Source of the DNA: Costus lasius
Lineage: Eukaryota; Streptophyta; Magnoliopsida; Zingiberales; Costaceae
Assembly (NCBI GenBank): GCA_027563935.2
Contig: CM050451.1
Span: forward strand, 105,117,565 to 105,181,564
Reading direction: 5' to 3'
DNA length: 64,000 nt
Position numbers and translations under genes: made by a program. Positions 46,901 through 59,129 of the stretch are shown in pieces. Position 1 is the first letter of the stretch; each line of letters starts with the position of its first letter. A model generated the notes under the pieces. That model was not told the origin of the DNA. It was given only the letters and a program-made list of their open reading frames with translations, and did no database searches.

Positions 46901-49900
46901 CTGATGCCAAACCCAATAAAGAAGCATGCCATCTACTGTAGTTACCTGGCCAAGTAAAGTGACAAATCAGGCACGGGTAGACCTTTAAACAGCCTAAGAC
47001 CTGTTAACTACTGAACACCCATAGGAATAGCAAATACAGGGCCACTAATTATCTTCCAATGGCGGCCAACCACTGAGCTATTCGAATTGTCAAGGTAAGT
47101 GTAGCTTAGCTTCTCTACCAATATGGTCTCTTCACTTCCTATTTGGCCTAAAATAGAAGGAAAGTAACCAAAACATGTATTCGTTTGGTTAGTAATTAAT
47201 CGGGCAGGTAGGCTAGAAAAATGTTTTCTGTAGGCCAAGAAAAATGTAGTCGCTTGTTTAATAAGGAAATTTCATTATGGTTGACAAAATAGGCCCCTCC
47301 ACCACAAGAAAGCATTAAGGCATTTTAACTTACATTCTGAATTAGTGGCCCAGTCTTGAAAGTTGGTAAGCAGAGGAGCTCTATGACTCGTAAAAGGTAA
47401 TATAATTTGATCTTACACCTTGTGAAGTGGCATAGTTTTATGGCACTAGCATGTCTGTATGTATTTATACAAATTGGTATTTTATATGTATTTATATGTA
47501 AATAGTGACATGTGGGTATGGTTGGTACTAGCATGTCTGTATATACTGGTCCAGTCTCTATTGTCTACTATTGATATTTAAAACCTTAGTTGAGGTTGAT
47601 TGCGTATCTAATATATTTATGTTTCATCTTTTTCAGATGAAGTAATATTTTTGAGACCTTGTTTTGCCAGGGTAAGGCATCATAGTGGATTTGTTTTTGT
47701 TGGAAGTCAGCTTTGAGATTAGTACTTCTTGTTATAGTCAAATTCTCCAGAAGATGCTCGTTCTTGTAATTGAAGTTATTTAGGAGGATATTAGAGACCA
47801 CCATATCATGCTACAAACAAATGGTGGTACTGAATAAAAACTATCAGTATATGCAAGAGAAACATCTGATAAAACTGAGGAAGTTTTGAATTAATCCGCT
47901 TGATATCCTTGATGGCTTCGCTAACTGCCTGAATGGATGAGCAATAGAGCTATTTGGTTCACGAAGAAAGAATACCTTCATAGTTGATCATCCTGGCCAA
48001 AACTCTAGTTTGATTAGGGAACTTCTCTCACATAATAGTTGGTTTGTTTCTTAATACGCCATTAGTAAGAAACACGACATTTCCTTTGCCTTGATATTAG
48101 CTATTTAGCATCAGAGTTTAAAAGAGCGACTTTTGGTGGTTTCCATTGTTTGCCGCCTTGCCGCCTCCACTTAGTTTCAAACTTTGAGTTCTCTTCATCA
48201 GGTAACCAACTTCTCTTTGGGATGTTGATGAAGATAAAATAAATTTACTTATAGAGGAAGGTTAAACGCTGAATGATAAAGACAAAATGACGATTGGATG
48301 CTCAAAGGCTGAACATTGAAGACAAGTTAATTGTCATGGAATGTGAAAATTTAAAATTAAAGGCAAGTTAATTGCTTGAAGAGGAATCTTAAATGTTAAG
48401 GAAGCTTAAAGGTCAAATATTATCCTAAATTTTAATTTTTTAGTTATCCAAAACTCCCTATAAATAGGGAATGGTTATGTCATTTATAATATATGCAAGA
48501 AATTATCATAGCAAAATATTCCATATCTATTTCAATTTCTAACTATTGAACGTCAATGTAGGTTCCATAGAGGGCCAGTTTGGGGTTGCTGCCCGCCCTG
48601 CTTTTGCTGGGGCGGGCAGCAGAAGCTGGTTTAATAGGAAGGTTTGGGGCTGCTTCCGCGGCCAGCAGCAGTAGATACCTACTTCTGTGGGGAAGCTGAG
48701 TAAATGCTGCTTCCCAGAGGCAGCAGCAGCTTTCAACGCCTCGAGTCTCTCCTGTGCTCTCTCGCGTACGCCACACGACCGCTGATCCTCGGCCAACATC
48801 CGCCGTTGCAGCTCGTCGCCGTCCGCTGCAACTCGTGAGCCCGCCGTCCGCTGCAAGCTCTGCGTCGTCGTCTCCTCCCCGTCCACCGCTCGCGCCGTGC
48901 TCAAGGACCACTATCTGGTCTTCGCTCGAGCTGCTCCATCTCTGTCCGCCGTGCTCCAGCGACCGCTCCATCCCCGTCCGCTCTAGCTGCTCCGACCGTC
49001 CGCTCGAGTTGCTCCGACCTTCCGCTCCTCTTCAAGCGTCCGTCGCTGCTCCAACCTTCCACTCGCCTTCAAGCATCGTCGTCCTCCACTGCACTCCTTC
49101 AAGAGTCCGTCGCTGCTGCCCTCATCCAGCGACTCGGCGGATAGTCCGCCGCCTCCCCCCCTAGCCCGATCGTCCGTCGCCTCCCCCTCCAGCAGCAGAG
49201 CAGCAGCTCCGTTGCCTCCCCCTCCAGCAACAGAGCAGCAACCATCCGCTGTTGCTGTCCCTCCCGTCGACAACCCGGAGAAGCCCATCCTTGAGCTATT
49301 GCCAAGGAATTCCTCTTTGATTTTTGATGCTTTTTGTTGCCAAAGAGCTTGGATCCAAGCATCCAACATCCTCCATTCGCATCTCTTTCTCATTGCATCT
49401 CTTTCTTGTTGTCAGATCCCATCTCGAAGCTGGGATACTTTTGATAATTTTAGCTTAAATTATAATAAAAATAAGGATTTAGCATATTTAAGCTTATAAT
49501 AAAAAATTATATAGTCATTTATAGTAAAAATAAGGTAAATACTAATCTTTATGATAATTTTAGCTTAAATTTAGTTTGATTCACACTATAAAATAAATAT
49601 ATAGTCTTATATTTGCTATCTTATTTGTTGTTAGTTTGAATTATTTATGCTTTGTATTATTTGTTGTTAGATAAGTACTTATATGTAATGACTTTGGTCT
49701 TGTATTGGTAACATTATGAACTTCTTGTATTATATAAGAACTCTTTATGGAATTAAATTAAAAGCTTGTCATGTTATTAAAGTTACACATGTAGGTGGAG
49801 TTGATCTCTAAGAAAAATGTTATTTTTCAGTCTCTGCTTAATATTACAGTACAGCAGTAGCTTCTGCTTATTGAACCAAACAGTTAGGTACTTCCCCAGC

Positions 49901-50580
49901 CAGCAGAAGCTAAAAGCAGACTTTCCCAACCAGCAGAAGCTAAAAGCAGAAGTAACCCCAAACTGGCCCGGAGTCTGTTGGAATCCCTGGCTTTGTCCTA
50001 CAATCATAAAAAATATTTATGTGGAAAAGAAAAATGTATACACAAGTCCAGAATTTACCAGTAGTACATCCTTGGTAGTCTTCTCAAGTTATACAACTCT
50101 GTTGAGTTTAGAAAACAGACCACCTCTGAATTAGTTTTAGGCCAAGAAACAGTGGTGTCATGAAGCCTCCCCTACTTACTATTTTATCCTTAACTGTGTG
50201 AATCCTTAGAAATCACGTCATTAGCAGAAAGTAGAAAGATTTTAATTTTTGAATGCAATAATGTTCAACCAGTAAAGGCATACAGTGACATTGTTCATGA
50301 TAAATTGAAAGAAGCTATGGTAGAAGAAAAAACTAATGATGTGATGGATCTTGCTGCATTTACATTAATGACGAAAATTATAATATGAATCAGAATTTTA
50401 GTTTATGAATAATACAATGTTCAATCTGCAAAGATTTGCAATGACATTGTTTATGACTATCTCAGAGAAGTTTTGGTAGAAAAAATAAAGCGCACCTACA
50501 GCGAGATTATTGGAACCGCAGCAGTTAATGAAGTGCAAGAACATAGCAATTGCATGGAAGCGCAAGAAGCTGACACATGA
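43914..50580 (+). CDS. CURT1B-like: CURVATURE THYLAKOID 1 protein (CURT1B-like), six exons
   Basis: Exons 43914-44055, 44229-44368, 44465-44551, 44713-44775, 45425-45462 and 50466-50580 join in frame to 194 residues. An N-terminal plastid transit peptide is followed by the CAAD domain: WDKLEDKYAV, two membrane helices (about 104-125 and 128-153, with AIDRLPIVPG between and GYTGWFVYSNLVFKPDR at the end), and a C-terminal amphipathic helix (EVLVEKIKRTYSEIIG). CURT1 proteins oligomerise at grana margins and bend the thylakoid membrane. Three same-phase acceptors compete for exon 2 (44229, 44268, 44277), altering only the transit-peptide end. The last intron is 5.0 kb and carries a transposon. 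The protein runs about 20 residues beyond the usual IIGSS-like end. Confidence 0.88.
48572..49969. mobile_element. Transposon in the CURT1 last intron, TIR GGGCCAGTTTGGGGTT
   Basis: A 16-bp perfect inverted pair (GGGCCAGTTTGGGGTT and its complement) bounds 1398 bp. Subterminal copies of CAGCAGAAGCT face each other. The left half is GC-rich with low-complexity frames (48540-49390) and the right half is AT-rich. No transposase was recognised and no clean TSD was seen (AGA versus GGA). The GGGCC-GTTTGG end suits PIF/Harbinger, but a captured gene fragment in the GC-rich half is possible. Confidence 0.72.
50229..50320 (+). repeat. Decayed duplicate of the CURT1 last-exon region
   Basis: This segment aligns with 50399-50488: AATGTTCAACC/AATGTTCAATC, GTGACATTGTTCATGA/ATGACATTGTTTATGA, and GAAGCTATGGTAGAAGAAAAAA/GAAGTTTTGGTAGAAAAAATAA. 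The acceptor AG is present, but the frame diverges after about 12 codons and lacks the TYSEIIG block. It is a tandem duplicate about 170 bp upstream of the real exon. Confidence 0.75.
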
Positions 50581-51658
50581 GATTGATTGCCGCCGGACGA
50601 TCTGCATCTCAAGATTGTAGAACATCTCATGTTTTTTTGCTTAAGTGTACGTAGTAAGGTTCTCGGGTTTGCGATGTACCATATGTCATATACGTAATAC
50701 GTCTTTTCACTCTCCTCATTTCACTGTCTGTTGTTGATTAAGTATTGACTGTTAAAAATCTTGAAATTTCCGAATCACCGATCTTTAACGATTTTTTTTA
50801 TATTTTGTCATGTATATGAATTATATATTGGGCTACTCACCTTGGCCTTCCCTTTTGATCAGTTAGGAGAAGGAAGGTATAAAATAAAATAAAACAAAAT
50901 TTAGCAACACTGCGCTTGATAGCAGGACCAAATAATATGCCATAGCATTTTTCCCGGAAGTAGAATTTTCGCTGAGGAACGAGTAACCCGACTGCAATTG
51001 GCAGACGAATACCACTCTTACGTTTGCTTCAACCTTCACTCTACAATAGAAACAGCCCAAGATCCCTCAACGACCACCCGCGGATCTTCACTCTACAATT
51101 AAAACACCCCAAGATCCCTCTCTCAACTACCACCCCTGTGGTGAAGATAACCTACAAGGACACAAGCTAAAAGCTACATTCTTCGTTGACTCACACATCT
51201 ATATAAAAGTAGTGGAGGCTTTTTTTTTTTTTTCCAAAACCTGTGCTCCTCTAAATGCTCCAACCTGGTCCTTCCACGCAAGAGCGGTATGCCCCTACTT
51301 ACCCAATTTATCTGATTAGTGCCTTGCCTTATGCCTATATCTTATTGGACTGGTGTCATAGTATACAACAATCATATTTAAACTAAAATCCAAGTGCATC
51401 ACACGTTTGCTACAAACACTCGATGATATAATTCCGAATATCAACAAGTCAGTGGGTGCAATTGTGCATGTAGCCCAAACCTAATGCCTATACATGACTA
51501 CCCAACACCAACGTTGTGCAAGCTGCACATGTTGCTCCCTACAACTACTCTTCGAGACAGGGAAAATTTTTTTATCAACTCGCAAATTTCTGAATTCCTA
51601 TTTAGGAATTCGCGAGTCCATGCCGGTAGATCTGGGCAGAATCTCAATATTCTGCCAA
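50581..51658. other. 3' flank of CURT1 and intergenic DNA
   Basis: Holds a ~53-bp tandem duplication near 51033-51138 (units starting CTTCACTCTACAAT) and a T tract at 51221-51234. No gene was recognised. Confidence 0.6.
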
Positions 51659-51822
51659 AATAATAATATTAATATAATATTAATATTAGCATTAGCCTTA
51701 ATATTACATTAGTATTAATATTAAAATTAATATTAACATTAGTATTAATACTAATATTAGAATTAATATTAGTTTTAGTCTTAGTATTAACATTAATATT
51801 AATATTAATATTAGTATTAGCT
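51659..51822. repeat. Imperfect (ATT/AAT) trinucleotide repeat
   Basis: About 160 bp of interspersed TTAATATTA and ATTAGTATT units. It reads as a degenerate trinucleotide array and is partly palindromic. Confidence 0.9.
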
Positions 51823-51829
51823 ATTTTCA

Positions 51830-52768
51830 GCCTTTAGATTTTCATCCCTTAAATCTAAGGGTAAAGAGGCACGGCTTCCTAAAATTTTATGAAGTCGCGA
51901 ATTTATAGAAAACACACCCTCGAGACATGGCGCCGTTGACCTAGCCCAACATAATAGCATATCTATTGTCCAATTTGTAGGACATAAACGGATCTATATA
52001 ATTACACTCACATTGACTTAGGATTTCACTCGGCTTGACACAATGGGACCCATATAATATTATGTCAGTCTCAGCACTCTTCCTAATATCTCGTGTCTTA
52101 ATCCATAATGTGCCATATTACCTAGCACTTTGCCCAACCTAGTACAACCTGGTTCATATCATAATGCATCATGCGCCAATACTCTGCCCAACTATAGAAG
52201 TAGGTTGAACTTAATTCTATAGCCTATATTGCATCATTAATTAGCCGAAGATGAAAGAATACTTAAGTGCACATAATCTACATGTCTTTCAAACATCATA
52301 TCACAAGGCTTAGTGAAGAGGGCAAATAAAATATTAAATAAGGGTACTTACATAAAAGGAATGGCCAAACATGTGTGTATAATGCATGAAACTTCATATT
52401 TTAAACTCGACAAACCATAAATTTTTTATTTAATTGAGTAATTTCATCCTTTCAAAATAAAAATAGGAATGACAATGACTTGAGTACAGTACTTAACATA
52501 ATGTAAACCTGACTTAGGTATTTAAACAAGAACTATTTAAAATTAAAAATTTTAATCTATAATTTATATATTTTAAAATATTCTTAAAAACTAATTATAT
52601 AAATTACTATTATTATAAAGATATTTATTAATAATTATTTTATATAATTTAATAATAATTTTTTAATTACTTCTAAATTCGATATAAAATAATTGCATAT
52701 ATAAATTCAAATCGACTAGGTTAGCTAACTAGTACCTTGAACCTACCATAAATGAGTTGGCTGGGTTA
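51830..52768. other. Intergenic, no gene recognised
   Basis: AT-rich spacer without conserved frames. Its right end belongs to a ~70-bp tandem repeat that continues at 54376-54495. Confidence 0.6.
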
Positions 52769-52773
52769 GATAC

Positions 52774-54370
52774 TGATGGGGGGCCAAGACCAGCTCCGCG
52801 GAGGTCCACTAGGATCCGAAGGAAACCTCTCAGGTTTGGGTTTTCTCCATAGGATCCTACTTTCCTTATTTGCATTGCATCGCATCATGATAGACTAGAT
52901 CCACCCCCAATCCAACATGTAGTTACTTGTAGGTTTTACTTTCCTGTTTAAATAAAATATTGCATCATGGTTGGTTAGAAGCATAGCACGTGTATTTGCA
53001 CCTACAATATATAGGCAAATTCAGCTCACAACCCACTCACCTAGTGAGTTCCAAAGAAGGAAAGTTCAGCTTCAACTCAGTTCAAGCTTCCATCACTTTG
53101 AAGACTTGAGTTAAAGGGGTTTCATAAATCCTCAACCACCTTGCCAAATCAAGCTATGGGCGCCCACATCAACATTCAAGAAATCGGTCACAATCTAGAT
53201 CCACCATTTACTCCACAAATCAAGGAATCATGAGAAAGGCGCCTAAACACTTGGAGCAACAATTCAAATCCTTCTCCACAATTGGAAGCCTCATCAATGC
53301 TCAAACCGCCCACTCATTCAAATTCAAAGGTGCGCTAGCGCCTTGAATTTGAAATTCGAAAACTTACCTTGAAGGAGCTGGCCAAAGAAGGGAAGACAAT
53401 TAATAGCTTGTGCGCCATTGCCTTGTAATTCATGAATGTTTAATGCTGAAATTTTCCTCCTTATTTTGCTTATGCGCCTAGGGGAGAAAAGACTCATGTA
53501 ACCCCTAGATGCTTTGCCTATATATTGTAGCCCTCATGCATCATTTGCAACAGCATAGTAATGATATTTGTCGAGTAGTTGCCTAGTAAATTTAGTCTCT
53601 TGGTGCTTGTGTCACTAAAGCTTCCTCCCTTCCTCTTTGCGCCTCCATCATCCACCTCTCCACCATAGCCGAGACCTTCACCCCTCCTCCACACCCAACC
53701 ATGACCACATCTCCCTCAAGAGAAGCTGAAAGACCAATGAAGAAAATCTCCCTAGAGGCCGAGACTCAACTTGAAAGAACAACCATGTCGCATGCCTCCT
53801 TGAAGTTGCATCACTAAGATAAGTGTTCTTCCTCCCTCACGGTTCTTCCTTCTTTTCTTTCAAGACCCGAGATCTACACCTTGCTTGACTCTTGTAGGAA
53901 GGAAGGCGCTTGGAACTTGAAGACCCCCCTTAGGGGCGCAAGGCCTCTCTTCTCCACCCCTCCATAACTTAGTTTAGTCTCTCTTATTGTTTAGGCAAGA
54001 GAACTTGGAGGCTTAACCTCCCTCTTGCACCTTTGCTTTGTAATCTTAGTACTTAAAACCAACTCCCCCACGCCTGTGTGGGTTGCTGTATTGCCTGTGT
54101 GTAATCGACACCTTCCATCAGAGTTGGACCGGTGAAGAATGGGAAGGTGACCCCTTCTATTCTCAAGGGGTCCACTGTAACTCTTCTTTAGTTTTTCAGT
54201 CATTTCATTTCTGCATTTCATTCCTGCAAGTAGCTGTAATTCGGTTTTCCTATATAAAAATACAAAAACATTTATTTTCAAACCCGTTAGTTTATCTCGG
54301 TTTTCTTACTATTCGATTACAAAAGAAAAATCTTTCAAAGACGTTGTTTGCATGTTGTGAGCCCACATCA
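52774..54370 (+). mobile_element. Solo LTR, 1.6 kb, TSD GATAC
   Basis: Starts TGATGGGGGG, ends GCCCACATCA (TGATG/CATCA inverted tips) and is flanked by GATAC at 52769-52773 and 54371-54375. A promoter-like TATA (GCCTATATATTGTAG, about 53516) supports plus orientation. No duplicate terminus occurs inside, so it is a solo LTR, not a short TRIM element. No coding domain was seen; its family is not identified. Confidence 0.9.
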
Positions 54371-54621
54371 GATACCTTATTATGGTGAGTATAGCTGTCA
54401 TCAGTACTTTGAAATACTAATAGGTCGGTTGGGTCAGATACAATATTATAGTGAGTATAGTTGTCATCTGTAATTTGAAATACTATATGCAGGGTAAAAG
54501 TGCTTTGAATGTGCTCAAGGCTTTATAAGATTTGAGTTGACTAATTTTACAAATATCATTTCTCATATAATATATGCCTCAAGAATCTATGTTTGTATCA
54601 AAGAATTTTACCTCTTAGGCT

Positions 54622-54746
54622 GTGTTTATTTGGACAGAAAACTGGGAGAAAAAAATAAAAAGTATATTGAATCTAGTAGCATTTTGCGTCTAGATTCAAT
54701 ATATTTTTCATTCTTTCCTTTCAGCTTTCCGTCCAAGGAAACATAC
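54622..54746. mobile_element. Foldback MITE
   Basis: The two halves are near-complementary: TGTGTTTATTTGGACAGAAA near the left end pairs with TTTCCGTCCAAGGAAACATA at the right end, and TATATTGAATCTAG pairs with CTAGATTCAATATA around a short loop (about 54677-54690). At about 125 bp it folds into a long hairpin. TA flanks are possible (Stowaway-like), but AT-rich context makes this uncertain. Confidence 0.7.
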
Positions 54747-56761
54747 TATAAAGAAACAAAAATTACATATATACAATATATACACATATGGTAGAGCGAT
54801 ATACATAAAATATATTGTGCACCTCTAGGTGCCTGACAATGGACAATGAAACATTCTATGTCCCTCCTATTCTCGACACTATTTTTATACAACAAATGGA
54901 ATATCACTAACATGAGAAAGGTCTTTAGAGCCACCATGGCTTTTTGAAGCATTTTGTGCTGCCTTTTTTCATAGCTTACCTCTTCTTGTTCACTTAGCAT
55001 CGATGAGAAGAAAGGATCTATAAGAGCATTTTCTTCCCTAAGTCATCAAGCTAATTATCCTGATACCCTACTTGATGTCTTGTGTTAAAAGTAGATTGAT
55101 CAGCTATTAGTGATATAACTATTTAGGATGGATGAAATGGGTGCAAAGTTCAAGTTGACCTAATACTTAAGCCACTTGATCTCAACCTTGAGTAACTTAA
55201 TGCCTAGATTTTTGGATATCTGATTTAAGCCACTCAAGCTTGATGTACTAGTGCATGAGTGGCTCAAAGCATGTTCTACTTGATACTTGATTTGAGCCAC
55301 ATGAATTCCATTGCCTAAGCTTGAGCAATCTAGCACCTAAGCCTATACAATCAAAGGTGCGGCTTGAGCACCGAAGGTTAGACATCAAGTTAGTCAACCT
55401 TCAAAGAGGCATTTCATTCGCCAAGACTACTAATAACCTATGTATGTAGTGTCAAGATTGCTTTTTTAATCTTACAATCAAAGTATAACAACCTTTCGGT
55501 GGCCGAAGACTTGTAACTTTTGGTGACTCCATAAGCTGAAAACATACAGATTTTTAGTTAACTTTAAGTGTTGAAGCTAATTTAAGTTTAAGTAGAACCG
55601 ACATGCACATCCTCCACTAGCAAGTTGTGGAGCTCCATCAAAGTAACGCCACGTCACTTACAGCCGGCTAAATTAACCATGCATGCATTATGGCCAGACG
55701 CCACAAAGACTTAAGCTGGACGTTTCTCAGCGTCTTTTAGCTATTGCGTCCATTACGGACATGCAATTTGCTGGCTGGCTGCTATCGGTCCATCTCTGCT
55801 CGCTTGATCTATTTGCGCCTTTCTTCTAGTGATGGATGATTACTTGACCTTTTTTTTCTCTAGAAACTACCGCCTACACTGTTGCCCTCCTCATTTTCAA
55901 GCGTGCAGGAAGAGGAAGAAGCTGGCCTCTATCTCGTTTGTTCTCAATATAAACAAGAAGGAAATAGAAAGAGCCTGCGAAGAAAGAACCATCAACATGC
56001 AGCAGGTTAGCAGGCCATCATCAGCCTCTAATAACTGAGTAGACTTTCAGATGGCTGATTCATCAACTGAAACTCTAATAAAAGTTGTAGCAAATGTTCA
56101 AATTGCAAATTCCAATGTCAAAATCTTAATTATTACTGGCATGAATCTGCACAAGTCACATGTGACACCAGCCTCCATCCAAAATGGCCGCAGCACTGCT
56201 GCCAGCTGCAAAGCCCTGTCTTTCAGAATCATATGCACTGACGACAAGGGGGTTTTAGCCTTTTACACAAGACTCCAACTTCCTTCACTGCCATTGTCTG
56301 ATTTGGACGACACAAGTCAAGTCCAGTCACCCACCGCAATCCACTCAATTAGTCCTCATCATCTTTTAACAGCAGTCAAAACCTCGTGCCCATATCTTTA
56401 TCTAGGCCTCTTTGATTTTTTTTTTCTAAGTTAAGTAATGGGAGCGAAAATTGAATCTAAGACCTTATTAAGATAAGTCAAATACTAAGACCAAAAATTG
56501 AATCCAAGATCTTATTATCAACAACCAAGGCTCCTTAATTTAAGGTGCACAAAAGCATATCTACCTCGATTATTTTTTAAATATCCATTCTCTCATAGCA
56601 ACATTTGGGCCGGTCAGCAGTGGCGTCCAACGTCATCCACCAAGCACTTGATTTGATCTCTTCTTGCCATGTATCTCTCTGGTGCATCAGTCGCCAATGG
56701 TGGCCGTGGCTTCCAGCGTGTTCCCCACAAGCTTGAACCAGACTCCAATCTCCCTTAGCTA
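54747..56761. other. Intergenic, no gene recognised
   Basis: AT-rich spacer, with short direct duplications near 55220-55360 (GAGCCAC[A/T]TGA... phrases) and 56445-56520. The two open frames at 55829-56038 and 56051-56434 show no motif, transit peptide or conserved feature and are not called. Confidence 0.55.
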
Positions 56762-56769
56762 TATATAAA
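56762..56769 (+). promoter_or_regulatory. TATA box of the peroxidase gene
   Basis: TATATAAA lies about 90 bp before the ATG, a normal core-promoter spacing. Confidence 0.8.
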
Positions 56770-56853
56770 TGGGCTTACGGTGAGGCACATAGTACTCAAG
56801 TAGACTTGACCTTGGATTTGTATTTTTCCAGTTTGAGGACAGACAAGTAAGAG

Positions 56854-58203
56854 ATGAGGCGCCTGTGGAGAGGAGCAGAAGCAGTTCTGGTTTGTGCGCT
56901 GGTGCTGTGCTTGAGCTCTGTGATGGAGGCTCAGCTACAGATTGGGTTCTACAAGAGTACGTGCCCTCAAGCGGAGTCCATCGTCGCCCAAGAGGTTAGA
57001 AAAGGGCTCATGAGTGACATTGGCTTTGCTGCTGGATTCGTGAGGATGCATTTTCATGACTGCTTTGTGAGGGTAATTGCTTTTCCACAAGAAAAAAAAA
57101 ATGTCATTTTCTTCTGCCAAAATAAGCAAGTATGTCGTGCTTCATGTTTTCTTTTAATTGACATCAGAATAGACTTGCTGCCTCAGTATAGTTGATAGCG
57201 GAAATTAGATGAGTTAATTTGCCTCCTTGTTCTTAATTGATCAGGGTTGTGACGGCTCAGTTCTTATCGACTCCAATTCGACCAACACCGCAGAGAAGGA
57301 TTCACCCATCAACAATCCAAGCCTCCGGGGATTCGAAATCATTGACAGTGCAAAGACCATATTGGAAAGTGAATGCCAAGGGGTCGTTTCATGCGCTGAC
57401 ATTCTTGCTTTTGCTGCCAGGGACAGTGTGTTGTTGGTGAGAGCACTGACAACTACCAACTAGCAGCGCCAATTCTGTTTATCAGGATGTAACTAGTTAA
57501 CACTTTCTAGTTGCTTTTAAACTTTAATGCATTAATTTTCTTTTCATTGTGTAGACTGGAGGAATGCCGTACCAAGTGCCCGGTGGAAGGAGAGATGGAA
57601 GAGTGTCGGTGGCAGCCGAGGTGCTGGCCAACCTACCCGGACCCATGTTTGACGTCGGCCAACTCACTCAGAGCTTCAACAGCAAGGGCCTCACTCAGGA
57701 AGACATGGTCACTCTCTCCGGTAAGGCCAACAAGCCATCAACTATTTAGTTTCTTGGTAATTTTGCTGACGTATGCGTAACTGCGAGCAGGGGCGCACAC
57801 CATCGGCCGCTCGCACTGCGCCTCCTTCGGCAACCGGCTGTTCAACTTCAACTCGACGGCCAGCCAAGACCCGACCCTCGACTCTGCCTACGCCTCGCAG
57901 CTGGCGGAGCTGTGCCCGCAGGGCAGCGACAACAGCAGCCTCGTGGTCTTCATGGACCCGCGCAGCCCCTACACCATGGACGCTAGCTACTACGCCAACC
58001 TCCTGCTCAACCGTGGCCTCTTCGGCTCCGACCAGGCCCTCTTCCTGGACCCGGCGACGGCGAGCCAGGTCAGGCAGAACGCAGCCGGCAGTGGTGCCGC
58101 CTGGAAGAGGAAGTTCGCGGCGGCCATGGTGAGGATGGGCCAGATCGATGTGCTCACGGGGAGCGATGGCGAGATACGTGGCAACTGCAGGGTTATCAAC
58201 TGA
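56854..58203 (+). CDS. Class III secretory peroxidase
   Basis: Four exons (56854-57072, 57245-57436, 57555-57720, 57791-58203) join in frame to 329 residues, the standard plant layout of three introns. A signal peptide of about 26 residues precedes [15 protein letters not shown]. Distal catalytic R64 and H68 lie in RMHFHDC, and proximal haem ligand H195 in SGAHTIG. The eight conserved cysteines are C37, C70, C75, C117, C123, C202, C234 and C325. Ca-site residues surround GCDGSVL. Such enzymes use H2O2 to oxidise phenolics in the apoplast, in lignification, wall cross-linking and defence. All splice sites are GT-AG, and no defect was seen. Exon 4 is strongly GC-rich, a monocot-like feature. 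The closest named relatives are probably peroxidase-5-like; substrate is unknown. Confidence 0.96.
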
Positions 58204-59129
58204 TCCAAATGTTCCATCAGGTCGATTAATTAACTGCTCTCGCTTGTACTTGTCATAAACATGTAATTGGGCCCAAGAATATATAGAGTAATGTAATTAG
58301 TGAGCTTGAAATGCAATTTAAGATGCTCACGCCGACGTGTTTTTTTTTTTTTTTTTTCTCATTTTACTGAAACTATATCAGAATATCACATATACTCTCC
58401 CACTTACCTTTATATATATATATATATATATATCAATATATAATATTTTTTTTAAGTCTAAAAAAGTGATGGTATCACTGAATGAAGCTTTACACATTGA
58501 AATTCCTATTCAAAAATATATATTAATAAACTAAATTAATAATGAGATATCAATACCATGATAATTATACATGAGTCATTTGTTAAATAAAAGAAAATGT
58601 TTCTTTATATACAACATAATATTTTTGAGTGAAAATTTTGATAGCAAGTCTAAGCTATATGGCATTAGACATTGCTACTAAAGTTATATTTGGTCTTAGA
58701 GACTCACCTACACCTAACTCTGTAAGTCAACAGGATCTCAAAACTTTATTATCCTCTGTTGGTTTCAATACTTCTTTCATGTTGTCTAACCATTAATAAA
58801 ATTAGATCATCATCAATTCTTGAGTTAGTTTCTTCATAATTATTAAAGATAACAAATTTTATTTGCTTCCTAGACTTTCTTCATACTATTTCTTGAGTTC
58901 AAGCAAGATAGAAATAACAAAGGAAAAGAAATAGCTGTAGAAAGGAAATAGAAAAGGAAAGAAATAATTTTTTTCCTTTTCATGCCTCCTGTTTCAATGA
59001 AAAGAAAGAAACAGTTTCCCACGCCGAGCTCCTCATCGCCCACCACGGCTTTTTCGTCACCATCATCACCCTCGCATCCCTCTTCTTCGGCGTTGGCTTC
59101 GCTGCCTGCCTTATTCTCTTCGCCGGTGT
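58204..59129. other. 3' flank of the peroxidase gene and spacer
   Basis: Contains a poly(T) tract at 58339-58359 and a (TA)n run at 58409-58432, then AT-rich spacer. From about 58910 A/G-rich sequence (GGAAAGAAATA) leads into the minisatellite; similar GGAAAGAAATAG sequence on the minus strand at 59815-59835 suggests both ends of one element. Confidence 0.55.

Noticed and set aside
54622..54746. Long hairpin that could be a miRNA precursor.
   Set aside because: Complementarity runs to the very ends, as in a foldback MITE, and no conserved miRNA sequence was recognised.
56051..56434. 127-residue open frame upstream of the peroxidase, with ATG.
   Set aside because: No motif, no codon bias like the nearby gene, and a run of Phe/Leu from poly(T) at its end; probably chance.
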